In this document: one piece after another, positions 17,611 through 26,031 of the stretch
Layout: each line of letters opens with the position of its first letter
How positions within the stretch are numbered: position 1 is the stretch's first letter
Assembly: GCF_003646465.1 (NCBI RefSeq)
Contig: NZ_QZEX01000001.1
Coordinates: forward strand, 456,235-520,234
Direction of reading: 5' to 3'
Source of the DNA: Chachezhania antarctica
Lineage (GTDB): Bacteria > Pseudomonadota > Alphaproteobacteria > Rhodobacterales > Rhodobacteraceae
DNA: 64,000 bases
Made by a program: the position numbers and the translations under genes
Notes under the pieces: model-generated
What the model was told of the DNA's origin: nothing
Databases searched by the model: none
Seen by the model: only the letters and a program-made list of their open reading frames with translations

Positions 17611-17746
17611 CGCAAGGGCTCCGACCGGAAGACAAGCGCTAGCATGGCAAGGGTAAAAGATCCACGCAGAGCGGAGAGTTGAGTTCATCCCCCAAACCCC
17701 TTATCTGAACCCGGTAACGCAGCACGCCACCCGTCGGGAGAGGACA

Positions 17747-18361
17747 ATGACCAATCACCTTTACCAGCGGGATCTGCCGGACGGACTGGACCTTGGTCCC
17801 GTCGTGGCCATCGATTGCGAGACGATGGGCCTGAACCCGCACCGCGACCGGCTGTGCGTCGTGCAGCTGTCGGGCGGCGACGGCAACGCCCATGTCGTCC
17901 AGATCGCGAAGGGCCAGACCGAGGCGCCCAACCTTGCGCGCATGCTGGAAGACCCTGCTGTCCTGAAGCTGTTCCATTTCGGGCGGTTCGACATCGCGGC
18001 CATGTTCAACGCCTTCGGCGCGCTGGCGGCCCCGGTCTATTGCACCAAGATCGCCAGCCGCATGGTCCGCACCTATACCGACCGGCACGGGCTGAAGGCG
18101 ATCACGCAGGAATTGCTGGGCGTCGACATCTCGAAGCACCAGCAGATGAGCGACTGGGGCGCCGAGACGCTGACCGATGCGCAGCTGGATTACGCGGCGT
18201 CCGATGTGCTGCACCTTCACCGGCTGCGCGAGGTGCTCGACCGTCGGCTGGCGCGCGAAGGGCGGACGGAACTGGCACAGTCCTGCTTCGATTTCCTGCC
18301 CACACGCGCGCGGCTGGATCTGGAAGGCTGGCCCGACATCGACATCTTTGCCCACTCATGA
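17747..18361 (+). CDS. rnd: Ribonuclease D-type 3'-5' exoribonuclease
   Basis: A 204-residue protein consisting only of the DnaQ-like exonuclease domain; E. coli RNase D also has HRDC domains. VAIDCETMGL supplies the first two acidic metal ligands (Asp-Glu), FHFGRFDIAAMF the third Asp in the Exo II block, and QLDYAASDVLHLHRL the Tyr-x3-Asp of Exo III. It trims tRNA and other stable RNA 3' ends. The short form is common in alphaproteobacteria. GGGAGAGG lies about 4 bases before the ATG. Its TGA overlaps an ATG that opens a 16-codon frame ending six bases before lptC, so it probably shares a transcript with the lpt genes. Confidence 0.9.
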   Translation: MTNHLYQRDLPDGLDLGPVVAIDCETMGLNPHRDRLCVVQLSGGDGNAHVVQIAKGQTEAPNLARMLEDPAVLKLFHFGRFDIAAMFNAFGALAAPVYCTKIASRMVRTYTDRHGLKAITQELLGVDISKHQQMSDWGAETLTDAQLDYAASDVLHLHRLREVLDRRLAREGRTELAQSCFDFLPTRARLDLEGWPDIDIFAHS

Positions 18362-18413
18362 CGCAATCGCGCCGGGCATCACGCGGCGCGCGCGCCAGCG
18401 ACGCCTGACGGCC

Positions 18414-19088
18414 ATGCGGGGCATGGATCGCCATTCCCGCGTCGTCGCCATCCTGAAGGTGGTGCTGCCGCTGACCGCGCTGGGCCTGATGTCGACGGTC
18501 TTCCTGCTGTCGCGGTCCGTCGATCCGACAACGGCCATCCCCTTCGCCCAGGACGAGATCGACCAGCGCACTGCCGAACAGCAGGTCACCGCGCCCGTCT
18601 ACACCGGCGCCACGCGGGACGGTGACGAAATCTCGGTTTCGGCGGCCCGTGCCCGGCCTGCCCTGCCGGGATTGCCGGCACAGGCCGAGGATCTGGATGC
18701 CAGGATCCGCTTTTCCACCGGCGGCTGGGTGACGCTGAAGGCCCCGAAAGGGCAGATGCCCGATGATAGCGAAGAGGCGGTGTTCACCGGTGGCGTCCAG
18801 ATCGACAGCTCCTCCGGCTATGCGCTGCGGACGCAGGAACTGCGCGCCCGGCTCGACGGGCTGGCGCTGCGTTCGGGCGGGCCTGTCGAAGGGTTCGGGC
18901 CGGCCGGACACCTGACCGCCGGGCAAATGACGATCACGCGGGACGTGGCAGGGGGCGACGCAACCGCAACAGGAACCGCAACCGGAGAGCCTGCGGCCCC
19001 ACGTCTTCGTTTTACTGGCGGGGTTCGGCTGATATATGATCCCGGAATTGCCCAGGGACAAGGTGGCGATGATAATGAAGACCAATAA
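18414..19088 (+). CDS. lptC: LPS export protein LptC
   Basis: A 224-residue bitopic protein. After a short basic N-terminus (MRGMDRHSR) comes one membrane segment, VVAILKVVLPLTALGLMSTVFLL, described by its range 10-32, followed by a periplasmic beta-jellyroll region with FSTGGWVTLKAPKG and VFTGGVQIDSSSGYALRT blocks typical of LptC. LptC docks on the LptB2FG transporter and hands LPS to LptA. The start is either ATG 18414 or ATG 18423; neither has a strong ribosome-binding site, and translation may be coupled to the short frame ending at 18408. The end overlaps lptA by 14 bases. Confidence 0.85.
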   Translation: MRGMDRHSRVVAILKVVLPLTALGLMSTVFLLSRSVDPTTAIPFAQDEIDQRTAEQQVTAPVYTGATRDGDEISVSAARARPALPGLPAQAEDLDARIRFSTGGWVTLKAPKGQMPDDSEEAVFTGGVQIDSSSGYALRTQELRARLDGLALRSGGPVEGFGPAGHLTAGQMTITRDVAGGDATATGTATGEPAAPRLRFTGGVRLIYDPGIAQGQGGDDNEDQ

Positions 19089-19602
19089 TGACCGCGCCCG
19101 TTCCGGGCGGTGGGATTCCGGCCTTGTGGCCCTGTGCCTGAGCTTGTGCCTGTGTCTCTCGCCGGTGGCTGCAACCGCCCAGTCCATGGCATTCGGGTCG
19201 GCGCCCACGACGCAGGACCAGCCGGTCGACATCACGGCCGACACACTCGACATCGACCAGAACACCGGTCGAGCCGTGTTCAGCGGTAACGTGCTGGTGA
19301 TCCAGGGCGACATGCGCTTGTCGGCGAAAGAGGTCGAGGTCACCTATTCCGAAGCCCGCAGCGAGATCGAACGGGTCGAGGCGACGGGCGACGTCGTCCT
19401 TGTCAGCGGGCCGGACGAAGCTGAATCGCAAAAGGCGGTCTATACGCCGGAAAGCGGGATGGTGACGATGACGGGAGACGTGCTTTTGACCCAGGGCCAG
19501 AACGCCGTGACCTCGCAGGAAATGACCGTCGATCTGGTGAAGGGCACCGCGCAGCTGAGCGGCCGTGTCCGGACGATCCTGAACCCCCAGCAAGAACGAT
19601 GA
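19075..19602 (+). CDS. lptA: LPS export protein LptA
   Basis: A 175-residue secreted protein. The signal peptide ends at the AATAQS region (hydrophobic GLVALCLSLCLCLSPVAATAQ), after which the OstA/LptA beta-jellyroll starts: PVDITADTLDIDQNTGRAVFSGNV and MTVDLVKGTAQLSGRVRTI are the hallmark first and last repeats. LptA forms the periplasmic bridge that carries LPS to the outer membrane. ATG at 19075 is chosen because AAGGTGG lies about 9 bases upstream; an ATG at 19069 is too close to it. It overlaps lptC by 14 bases and lptB by 4 (ATGA), so translation of the three is coupled. Confidence 0.9.
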   Translation: MKTNNDRARSGRWDSGLVALCLSLCLCLSPVAATAQSMAFGSAPTTQDQPVDITADTLDIDQNTGRAVFSGNVLVIQGDMRLSAKEVEVTYSEARSEIERVEATGDVVLVSGPDEAESQKAVYTPESGMVTMTGDVLLTQGQNAVTSQEMTVDLVKGTAQLSGRVRTILNPQQER

Positions 19603-20360
19603 AGGACGGTCCCGCTCTGAAAGTCCAGGACGGCTCGGCCGGTCTGCGCATCGAGAAGCTGCGCAAGAGCTATCGCCGCCGTGTCGTCATCCGCGACGTC
19701 TCCATCGCGTTGAACCGGGGAGAGGTCGTGGCGCTTCTGGGTCCGAACGGGTCCGGCAAGACAACGCTGTTCTATTCCATCGCGGGGCTCGTCTTCCCCG
19801 AAGCAGGCACCGTCCATCTGGACGGGCGCGACGTGACCACGCTGCCGATGTACCGCCGCGCACGGCTGGGAATCGGCTACCTGCCGCAGGAAATGTCGAT
19901 CTTTCGCGGCCTGTCCGTCGAAGACAACATCTCGGCCGTGCTCGATATCCACATCAGCAGTCGCCAGAAACGCAGCGTGCGACTGGAAGAGCTGCTTTCG
20001 GACTTTTCCATCGAACACCTGCGCCGGGTGCCCGCGCTGGCGCTGTCGGGCGGGGAGCGGCGGCGGGTCGAAATCGCGCGCTCGCTGGCCGCCGATCCCA
20101 GTTACCTGCTGCTGGATGAACCTTTCGCCGGGGTCGATCCGATCTCGGTCGGGGATATCCGGCACCTTGTCGCCGATCTGAAAACCCGGGGAATCGGTGT
20201 GCTGATCACCGATCACAACGTGCGCGAAACGCTCGAGATCGTGGACCGCGCCTATATTCTGCACGACGGGCACGTCCTGATGTCCGGCACGCCGGGCGAA
20301 GTGATCGAGAACGAGAACGTCCGGCGTGTATATCTTGGCGATAACTTCCGCATGAGTTGA
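19599..20360 (+). CDS. lptB: LPS export ABC transporter ATPase LptB
   Basis: A 253-residue ABC ATPase. The Walker A motif GPNGSGKTT is at about 48-56, the signature LSGGERRRVEIARSL follows, then Walker B YLLLDEPFAGVDP and the switch His in ITDHNVRETL. The last motif is characteristic of LptB. It powers LPS extraction from the inner membrane with LptF/LptG, which are not encoded in this window. Its ATG overlaps the lptA stop. In many proteobacteria rpoN follows lptB; here a 260-base gap and then hpf follow. Confidence 0.95.
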   Translation: MKDGPALKVQDGSAGLRIEKLRKSYRRRVVIRDVSIALNRGEVVALLGPNGSGKTTLFYSIAGLVFPEAGTVHLDGRDVTTLPMYRRARLGIGYLPQEMSIFRGLSVEDNISAVLDIHISSRQKRSVRLEELLSDFSIEHLRRVPALALSGGERRRVEIARSLAADPSYLLLDEPFAGVDPISVGDIRHLVADLKTRGIGVLITDHNVRETLEIVDRAYILHDGHVLMSGTPGEVIENENVRRVYLGDNFRMS

Positions 20361-20423
20361 TCGTTCGGTCAGCGGAATCGGCAGCAATCGTCAGCCATCC
20401 GGTTACCAAGCGTCCGCTTTTCA

Positions 20424-20453
20424 TTGACAGAACACCGGTGTCTCGCCTCAAAT
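20424..20453 (+). promoter_or_regulatory. Possible sigma-70-type promoter upstream of hpf
   Basis: TTGACA at 20424-20429 is a perfect -35 element. With an 18-base spacer, TCAAAT at 20448-20453 matches 4 of 6 positions of a -10 element. Transcription would start near 20460 and give a leader of about 160 bases before hpf. This is a consensus match only. Confidence 0.45.
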
Positions 20454-20459
20454 AGGGCC

Positions 20460-20555
20460 ATGGCGACACGTCTTACAGATGCAATCCCGGGCCAGATCAT
20501 CGAATCGATGCACTGGCTTGGCTATGCAGGACGCGCGCCCCTTCCGTTCGCCTGA
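20460..20555 (+). CDS. Possible 31-residue leaderless ORF upstream of hpf
   Basis: A 31-residue frame (starting MATRLTDAIPGQIIESMHWL) whose ATG falls where the promoter above would start transcription, so it could be read as a leaderless message. Third-position GC is only about 60 percent, well below the neighbouring genes, and I recognise no family. It may be a chance frame in the hpf leader. Confidence 0.2.
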   Translation: MATRLTDAIPGQIIESMHWLGYAGRAPLPFA

Positions 20556-20620
20556 CCCGGATCCTGGGCCGCGATTTCGCGGTCTCCGTGTCTCGTGCGA
20601 ACCCAGCTCGTGGAGTGAAC

Positions 20621-21184
20621 ATGCGCTACACAATCGCCGGCCATCAGATCGACATCGGCTCAGCCCTGCAGACCCATACCGAGACGGAAATAGAGGCCGT
20701 GGTGACAAAGTACGCCACGCAAGCCACTGACGCCAATGTGATCTATTCGAAATCGGGGCACGAATTCGCCTGCGAAACGACCCTCCACCTGTCGTCCGGG
20801 CTACGGGCGCAGGCCAGGGGCCAGGCCGGTGAAATCTATGCCGCTTTCGATGCATGTAGTGAAAAACTCGATAAACAGCTACGCAGATACAAACGTCGTC
20901 TCAAAGATCATCACAGATCACGGTCCGAGCCGGTTGAACTTACCGGCGTGTCCTCATATATCCTCGCCGCAGAAGCGCAGGGGGATGCTGAAGAGCCCGA
21001 AAGCCTGCAGCCGATCATTGTGGCTGAAATGGAGACGAAGATCCCGTCCCTTTCGGTGGGCGAAGCGGTCATGCAGATGGAGCTGGCCGGTGCGCCCGTT
21101 CTCGTATTCAGAAACGAGGGCAAGGACGAGTTGAACGTGGTCTACCGCCGTGACGATGGCAATATCGGCTGGATCGACCCGTAA
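20621..21184 (+). CDS. hpf: Long-form ribosome hibernation promoting factor
   Basis: A 187-residue long HPF. Residues 1-100 are the S30AE/YfiA-type domain that binds the decoding centre of the 30S subunit; the C-terminal part, SLSVGEAVMQMELAGAPVLVFRN then VVYRRDDGNIGWIDP by position, is the dimerisation domain used to form inactive 100S ribosomes. ATG at 20621 is chosen over the ATG at 20588: it has GGAG 5-9 bases upstream and begins MRYTIAG like other members. It sits between the lpt genes and ptsN as in many proteobacteria, which links stationary-phase ribosome storage with the nitrogen PTS. Confidence 0.95.
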   Translation: MRYTIAGHQIDIGSALQTHTETEIEAVVTKYATQATDANVIYSKSGHEFACETTLHLSSGLRAQARGQAGEIYAAFDACSEKLDKQLRRYKRRLKDHHRSRSEPVELTGVSSYILAAEAQGDAEEPESLQPIIVAEMETKIPSLSVGEAVMQMELAGAPVLVFRNEGKDELNVVYRRDDGNIGWIDP

Positions 21185-21200
21185 GCGACGCATGCGAGGT

Positions 21201-21223
21201 CGGGACCCGTTCGCGGGTTCCCG
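21201..21223 (+). other. Stem-loop between hpf and ptsN
   Basis: CGGGACCCG, loop TTCG, CGGGTTCCCG forms a stable RNA hairpin with one bulge. It has no T run, so it is more likely a processing or stability element, or a UNCG-type stem, than a terminator. Confidence 0.5.
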
Positions 21224-21241
21224 GATCAGGAGACTGTTACG

Positions 21242-21706
21242 ATGACTCTGTCCGGTATTTTGCCGCCCAAGGCGGTGAAGGTGCTTTCTGCGCCCTCGAG
21301 CAAGAAGCGCCTTCTCCATGACATCGCCGACCTTGCCGCCGGCATCTACGACCTGCCGGCGCGGGGGGTTCTGGACGCCCTGATCGAACGCGAAGGCCTT
21401 GGCCCCACCGGTGTGGGCCATGGCGTTGCCCTGCCACATGCCCGGATTCCCGAGCTCGACCGCGTGGTCGGGCTTTTCGTGATGCTGGAAAAGCCCATCG
21501 ACTACGACGCGGTGGACCGTCAGCCCGTCGACATCACCTTTTCGCTGTTCGCGCCGATGGAGGCCGGGGTCATGCACCTGAAGGCGCTGGCGCTGGTGTC
21601 GCGCACGCTGCGCAACGCCGATCTGTGCAACAAGCTGCGCGCCAACCCCGATCCGGCGAAGCTGCACGCGATCCTGACCGAGGCCCAGGCCGACAAGGCC
21701 GCCTGA
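21242..21706 (+). CDS. ptsN: PTS-Ntr EIIA component
   Basis: A 154-residue EIIA-Ntr protein. GVGHGVALPHARIP (residues 57-70) contains the phosphorylated His66. EIIA-Ntr receives phosphate from NPr and signals nitrogen and potassium status by protein contacts; it does not itself transport sugar. The length and the fold-typical ending match the family. It follows hpf by 57 bases with the hairpin above between them, so they are probably co-transcribed. It is convergent with the response regulator gene, whose stop lies 4 bases beyond its own. Confidence 0.95.
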   Translation: MTLSGILPPKAVKVLSAPSSKKRLLHDIADLAAGIYDLPARGVLDALIEREGLGPTGVGHGVALPHARIPELDRVVGLFVMLEKPIDYDAVDRQPVDITFSLFAPMEAGVMHLKALALVSRTLRNADLCNKLRANPDPAKLHAILTEAQADKAA

Positions 21707-21710
21707 CGGC

Positions 21711-22997
21711 CTATCCCGGGAAGAATTCGAACATCGCGGCCGACACGTCGTCTTCCAGCCCTTCAAGGCTGCTGTCCATGAGCGTGAAGAGACTGGCGTA
21801 AAGCTCGTCCAGGAAGGCACGACCGGGGTGGATCTGCTGGCAGGCCCGGACAATGTCCAGCAATCCCGAATCGTCCAGATACTTGCCGCCGTGCACCCGG
21901 CATTCGGTGAAGCCGTCGGAATAGGCCAGCAGCCTGTCCCCCGGCGCCATGTCGAATTCGGTCGAGACATAGTGGGCATCCGGCATCAGCCCGATGGGCA
22001 GGCTGCCGTCGCCGATGAATTCGGCCGACCCGTCGGCGTGGATCAGCAGCGGATGCGGATGGCCCGCGCGCACCATGCGCACCTTGCCCGTGGTCAGGTC
22101 CACCGTGGCGTAGACCATCGTGAAATACTCCTCGATCCCCTTGTCGGCGACGATCCGGGCGTTCAGCTGTGCGGCCACGTCCTCGGGCGGGCGCAGCGTG
22201 AAGCGGCCATCGGCCTGCCGTTCCATTGCGACGTTCTGATCGTGGAAGCTGCTGGAAAGGTACCCGCCCAGCCGGGCCGTCATCATGGCCGACGTGATGC
22301 CGTGCCCCGACACGTCGATGCTGAAGAACCCCACCTGATCGTCCTGCGGGGAAAACATGCCGACAAGATCGCCGCCGATATGCCCGCAGGGCTTCAGCAG
22401 CAGATCCACCCGCGACCGCCCGAACATGGCCGTGCTTTCCGGGACAAGCGATTCCTGGATCGTCTTGGCCTGGATCAGGTCGCGGTCAATGGAATCGTAG
22501 AAGCACTGCAGCTTGCGCAGCGCTTCCGTCAGCATGGTGTTTTTCTTCGTCAGTTCGCGGTGCATCGACAGGATGCGTTCACCGGCCGAGATCCGGGCGC
22601 GCAATTCATCCGCGTTCACGGGTTTGGTCAGGAAATCGTCGGCCCCGGCGTCCAGCCCTTCGGCGACTTCGTCCTTCTCGCTCTTGGACGTCAGGAGGAT
22701 GAAATAGCCGAATTCGGGCAGATCGCGGAACTTGCGACAGAATTCCAGCCCGTTCATGCCCGGCATCATCCAGTCGCTGATCGCCAGATCGGGCATGTCA
22801 GCGGCACAGATCGCCAGCGCGTCGTCACCATTGTCAGCCTCCACCACGCTCATGCCCAGTTTGGTCAGGTGGCTGGCCAGGATGCGGCGCTGTAACCGGC
22901 TGTCATCGACGATCACCACCCGCTTGATGGCACCGCAATTGCCCGAAGGCTGTGCCTTCAGAAACGGTGCTAGGCCGTCGACGATGGATTGTGTCAC
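21711..22997 (-). CDS. Response regulator with PP2C/SpoIIE phosphatase output
   Basis: A 428-residue two-domain signalling protein. Residues 25-145 are a CheY-like receiver: acidic pair Asp31-Asp32, phospho-acceptor Asp75 in ISDWMMPG, Thr103 and Lys125. A coiled helix (145-190) leads to a PP2C/SpoIIE Ser/Thr phosphatase domain (190-420) with GGDLVGMF, DVSGHGITSAMMTA and YSDGFTE motifs. Such proteins (RsbU-like) dephosphorylate anti-anti-sigma factors or similar partners to control a stress response. The HPt gene lies divergently 220 bases away and is a likely phosphodonor or acceptor. No histidine kinase is in the window. Confidence 0.9.
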   Translation of the reverse strand: MTQSIVDGLAPFLKAQPSGNCGAIKRVVIVDDSRLQRRILASHLTKLGMSVVEADNGDDALAICAADMPDLAISDWMMPGMNGLEFCRKFRDLPEFGYFILLTSKSEKDEVAEGLDAGADDFLTKPVNADELRARISAGERILSMHRELTKKNTMLTEALRKLQCFYDSIDRDLIQAKTIQESLVPESTAMFGRSRVDLLLKPCGHIGGDLVGMFSPQDDQVGFFSIDVSGHGITSAMMTARLGGYLSSSFHDQNVAMERQADGRFTLRPPEDVAAQLNARIVADKGIEEYFTMVYATVDLTTGKVRMVRAGHPHPLLIHADGSAEFIGDGSLPIGLMPDAHYVSTEFDMAPGDRLLAYSDGFTECRVHGGKYLDDSGLLDIVRACQQIHPGRAFLDELYASLFTLMDSSLEGLEDDVSAAMFEFFPG

Positions 22998-23217
22998 GCG
23001 TGCATGTCCCTTGCAGGCCCTTCAGCCCGTCGCGCAGACCCTGCCTGAAAACGGTTAAGGCACCGTGAAATGCCGGATCCCGCTTTGCTTCGACCGCGGG
23101 GCTTAATCCGGGGTTAAATCCGGTCTGTCATGATGTCGGACGTAATGGATGCGGACCGGTTCCGCAGGATCGCGACAGTGGGCGCGCGTAACTCCCACAG
23201 GAGGGAGATGGTTTTCG

Positions 23218-23538
23218 ATGATCGATTGGTCCCGGGTCGACGAACTCCGCAATGAAGTCTGCGCTTCGGATTTCACCGAGGTCGTCGACCTGTTCCTCGA
23301 AGAAGTGTCAGACGCAATCGAAATCCTGCCTCGCGCCGCGGCGCAGGGGGAGCTGGAGCAGGCCATGCATTTCCTCAAGGGCAGCTCGGCCAGCCTTGGC
23401 TTCAGAAGCTTCTCCGTCAAGTGCCGCAACGGGGAGAAGATGGCCGCGGAAGGCCGCGCATCGGACATCGACCTGGCGGAGCTGGCAATCGAATTCCAGA
23501 GATCGAAGGCGGCCTTCCTGAACGGGCTGGGAAAGTAG
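23218..23538 (+). CDS. Histidine phosphotransfer (HPt) domain protein
   Basis: A 106-residue four-helix HPt protein. HFLKGSSASLGF has the phosphorylatable His51 in the family pattern H-x-x-K-G-S. It relays phosphate between a hybrid kinase and a receiver. ATG at 23218 is chosen because GGAGGGAG lies about 10 bases upstream and the helix starts at once (MIDWSRVDELRNEV). It is divergent from the SpoIIE-type response regulator, which makes that receiver its likely partner (inference from position). Confidence 0.9.
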   Translation: MIDWSRVDELRNEVCASDFTEVVDLFLEEVSDAIEILPRAAAQGELEQAMHFLKGSSASLGFRSFSVKCRNGEKMAAEGRASDIDLAELAIEFQRSKAAFLNGLGK

Positions 23539-23549
23539 GTCCGCGCGCG

Positions 23550-24311
23550 TCAGGCCACCAGATCGCGTTCTTCGACGAAATAGCCGTAGATCGTCGTCAT
23601 GATGCTGAGATTGATCATGAACATCAGCCATCCCGCCACAAGCTGCAGGATCAGTCCAAGGACCGTATCGCCCATGATTGCGCCGGGCAGGTTCAGAAGG
23701 AAGCTGAGGATTCCCACAGTAACGGTTAGGAATACCGGTCCGAAACCGGCTGACTGGGTCGCTTCCCATGCCTCGCCGAATGTCATTTTCCGACCCACCG
23801 CCGCGGCGGGAAGCGTCGGGCAGAGGCGGTAAAATGCGCAGAAGCATGCCAGTGTCCCAAGGATCGTGAGCGCCGCCAGCAGCAGACCGCCGCCCTGCAC
23901 CATGACGTGAAACCCGGTGCTGAGGAGTACCAGGAAGAGAAAAAGTGGCAGCAAAATCAGTAAGAAGCCAAGTGCTAGGCCGCGACCCAGATAGCTGGCC
24001 ATGCACGAACCATGCCAGCGAGGAAGAATTCCGGCCGGTTGCTCTTCCATCAGGACAAAGCGGTGCCAACCCACGGCCACCCACAATCCGGCAACAATTA
24101 AGACCGTCAGGAACAACAGGTATCCGATTGTGGTTGCGCCCGTTACGGGGACAGGGGGATAGGAAGCGCCGGTGAGGGGAACGAGAAAAAGCATGAGAAT
24201 GGCCGCGCCAAGAGCGACGGCCCCGATGAAAGGCACAATCGACAGCCGCAGCGCAGGCCCGATATTGCGAAAGACCATCCCAAGAGCATGCACGAAAAGC
24301 TTCCAGATCAT
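23550..24311 (-). CDS. Multi-pass membrane protein of unknown function
   Basis: A 253-residue protein with about six hydrophobic segments, including VPFIGAVALGAAILMLFLVP, IGYLLFLTVLIVAGLWVAV, LALGFLLILLPLFLFLVLL and LLLAALTILGTLACFCAFY. The W-HRFVLMEE loop and the ending MTTIYGYFVEERDLVA occur in roseobacter membrane proteins annotated only as hypothetical. The ATG at 24311 is the sensible start: the reading frame stays open far upstream, but that part is antisense to argG. It is divergent from argG. Confidence 0.8.
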   Translation of the reverse strand: MIWKLFVHALGMVFRNIGPALRLSIVPFIGAVALGAAILMLFLVPLTGASYPPVPVTGATTIGYLLFLTVLIVAGLWVAVGWHRFVLMEEQPAGILPRWHGSCMASYLGRGLALGFLLILLPLFLFLVLLSTGFHVMVQGGGLLLAALTILGTLACFCAFYRLCPTLPAAAVGRKMTFGEAWEATQSAGFGPVFLTVTVGILSFLLNLPGAIMGDTVLGLILQLVAGWLMFMINLSIMTTIYGYFVEERDLVA

Positions 24312-24446
24312 CGGATCAACCTTGTACCATTGTGACGGTACACGCCTAACACGAGCGTCGTCGTGCAGCCAGATCAGGCAAGCCACCTTGCCCAGCCCGG
24401 GGAAACCTAGTATCCGCGCGCGCACCGTCTGAATGGAGCTCCGCCG

Positions 24447-25670
24447 ATGTCCGCACCCAAGAAAGTCGTCCTTGCCTATTCCGGCGGGCTCGATACCTCG
24501 ATCATCCTGAAATGGCTGGAGACGGAGTACGGCTGCGAAGTCGTGACCTTCACCGCCGACCTGGGCCAGGGCGAGGAGCTGGAACCGGCCCGCGCCAAGG
24601 CCGAGATGATGGGCGTGAAGGAGATCTACATCGAAGACGTGCGCGAGGAATTCGTGCGCGATTTCGTCTTCCCGATGTTCCGCGCCAACGCGGTCTACGA
24701 AGGGCTCTACCTGCTGGGCACGTCCATCGCGCGGCCGCTGATTTCCAAGCGGCTGGTCGAGATCGCGGAAGAAACCGGCGCCGATGCAATTGCACACGGT
24801 GCGACGGGCAAGGGCAACGATCAGGTCCGCTTCGAACTGGCCGCCTATGCGCTGAACCCCGCGATCAAGGTGATCGCGCCCTGGCGGATCTGGGACCTGA
24901 CCAGCCGGACGCGGCTTCTGGAATTCGCCGAACAGCACCAGATCCCCATTGCCAAGGACAAGCGTGGCGAGGCGCCGTTTTCGGTCGATGCGAACCTGCT
25001 GCACACGTCGTCGGAAGGCCGCGTGCTGGAAGATCCCGCCGTCGAGGCGCCGGAATACGTCTACCAGCGCACCGAAGACCCGCTGAACGCGCCGGACACG
25101 CCGGAATTTGTCGAGATCACGTTCGAGAAGGGCGACGCGGTTGCCATCGACGGCACCGAGATGAGCCCGGCCACGATCCTGACCCAGCTGAACGAACTGG
25201 GCCGCAAGCACGGTGTTGGCCGGCTGGATTTCGTGGAAAACCGCTTCGTCGGCATGAAATCCCGCGGCATCTACGAAACGCCGGGCGGAGAGATCCTGCT
25301 GGAGGCCCATCGCGGGATCGAGCAGATCACGCTGGATTCCGGCGCCGGGCACCTGAAGGATTCGATCATGCCGCGCTATGCGGAGCTGATCTACAACGGC
25401 TTCTGGTTCTCGCCCGAACGCGAGATGCTGCAGGCCCTGATCGACAAGAGCCAGGAGCATGTCACCGGCACGGTGAAGCTGATGCTCTACAAGGGCTCGG
25501 CCCGGACGGTGGCGCGCTGGTCGGATCATTCGCTCTATTCCGAGGCACACGTGACCTTCGAGGAGGATGCAGGTGCCTATGATCAGAAGGATGCGGCCGG
25601 CTTCATCCAGCTGAACGCGCTGCGCCTGAAGCTTCTGGCGATGCGCAACAAGCGGGTCGGCGGCAAGTAA
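24447..25670 (+). CDS. argG: Argininosuccinate synthase
   Basis: A 407-residue enzyme joining citrulline and aspartate with ATP, the seventh step of arginine synthesis. [13 protein letters not shown] (9-21) is the ATP pyrophosphatase P-loop; [14 protein letters not shown] and [19 protein letters not shown] are the citrulline- and aspartate-binding blocks. Length is typical of bacterial ArgG. A GAGCTCC stretch precedes the ATG, so the ribosome-binding site is weak. A perfect 23-bp inverted repeat with an inner hairpin follows 11 bases after the stop and probably ends the transcript. Confidence 0.97.
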   Translation: MSAPKKVVLAYSGGLDTSIILKWLETEYGCEVVTFTADLGQGEELEPARAKAEMMGVKEIYIEDVREEFVRDFVFPMFRANAVYEGLYLLGTSIARPLISKRLVEIAEETGADAIAHGATGKGNDQVRFELAAYALNPAIKVIAPWRIWDLTSRTRLLEFAEQHQIPIAKDKRGEAPFSVDANLLHTSSEGRVLEDPAVEAPEYVYQRTEDPLNAPDTPEFVEITFEKGDAVAIDGTEMSPATILTQLNELGRKHGVGRLDFVENRFVGMKSRGIYETPGGEILLEAHRGIEQITLDSGAGHLKDSIMPRYAELIYNGFWFSPEREMLQALIDKSQEHVTGTVKLMLYKGSARTVARWSDHSLYSEAHVTFEEDAGAYDQKDAAGFIQLNALRLKLLAMRNKRVGGK

Positions 25671-25680
25671 CGCCTTAAGG

Positions 25681-25773
25681 GCCGGACCGCGCCCGATCCC
25701 GGCCCGCCCACCCACCCGAACGGGTGAAATCCCTGCGGGCTTTCACCCTCGCCGGGATCGGGCGCGGTCCGGC
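25681..25773. repeat. Nested-hairpin repeat, copy A (downstream of argG)
   Basis: Outer arms 25681-25703 and 25751-25773 are perfect 23-bp reverse complements. Inside is a second stem, GGGTGAAA (25722-25729) with TTTCACCC (25741-25748). The inner core and its ACCCGAACGGGTG flank match copies at 52448 and 54508, whereas the outer arms differ between copies. It can serve as the argG terminator but has no T run. Confidence 0.85.
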
Positions 25774-25806
25774 GCTGCATTTCCGACCGTCGCGGCGGCC
25801 GCTTCC

Positions 25807-26031
25807 CTACTGGCCGCTGATCCGGGTCGCGAGGGTTCGCACCGGACGGTCGACGACCAGGGCGATCACAACGCCCAGCGGCCAACCGATCAGGAACCCC
25901 TTGCCCCAGGATATCATCCAGTGCTCGGTCATGCCGAGGTGCAGGAAACTGAAGAACCCTGCAAAGATGAACGACATGACAGCGGACATAAGCGCCGCCA
26001 TGGCAAGGTCGAACTTGAGATCCTTGGACAC
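25807..26031 (-). CDS. DUF2798 family small membrane protein
   Basis: A 74-residue protein with two membrane segments: MAALMSAVMSFIFAGFFSFL and WGKGFLIGWPLGVVIALVV. The loop with HLGMTEHWMISW and the ending DRPVRTLATRI match the DUF2798 family, whose function is unknown. I start it at GTG 26031 because a perfect GGAGG lies 5 bases upstream; the ATG at 26079 would add 16 residues without a ribosome-binding site. It is the last minus-strand gene before argG and stands alone. Confidence 0.85.
   Translation of the reverse strand: MSKDLKFDLAMAALMSAVMSFIFAGFFSFLHLGMTEHWMISWGKGFLIGWPLGVVIALVVDRPVRTLATRISGQ

Noticed and set aside
20588..20620. Longer start for hpf
   Set aside because: The extra residues (MSRANPARGVN) are not in the family and the ribosome-binding site fits ATG 20621.
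24312..25715. N-terminal extension of the minus-strand membrane protein frame over argG
   Set aside because: The extension is antisense to argG and lacks any domain; the real start is the ATG at 24311.
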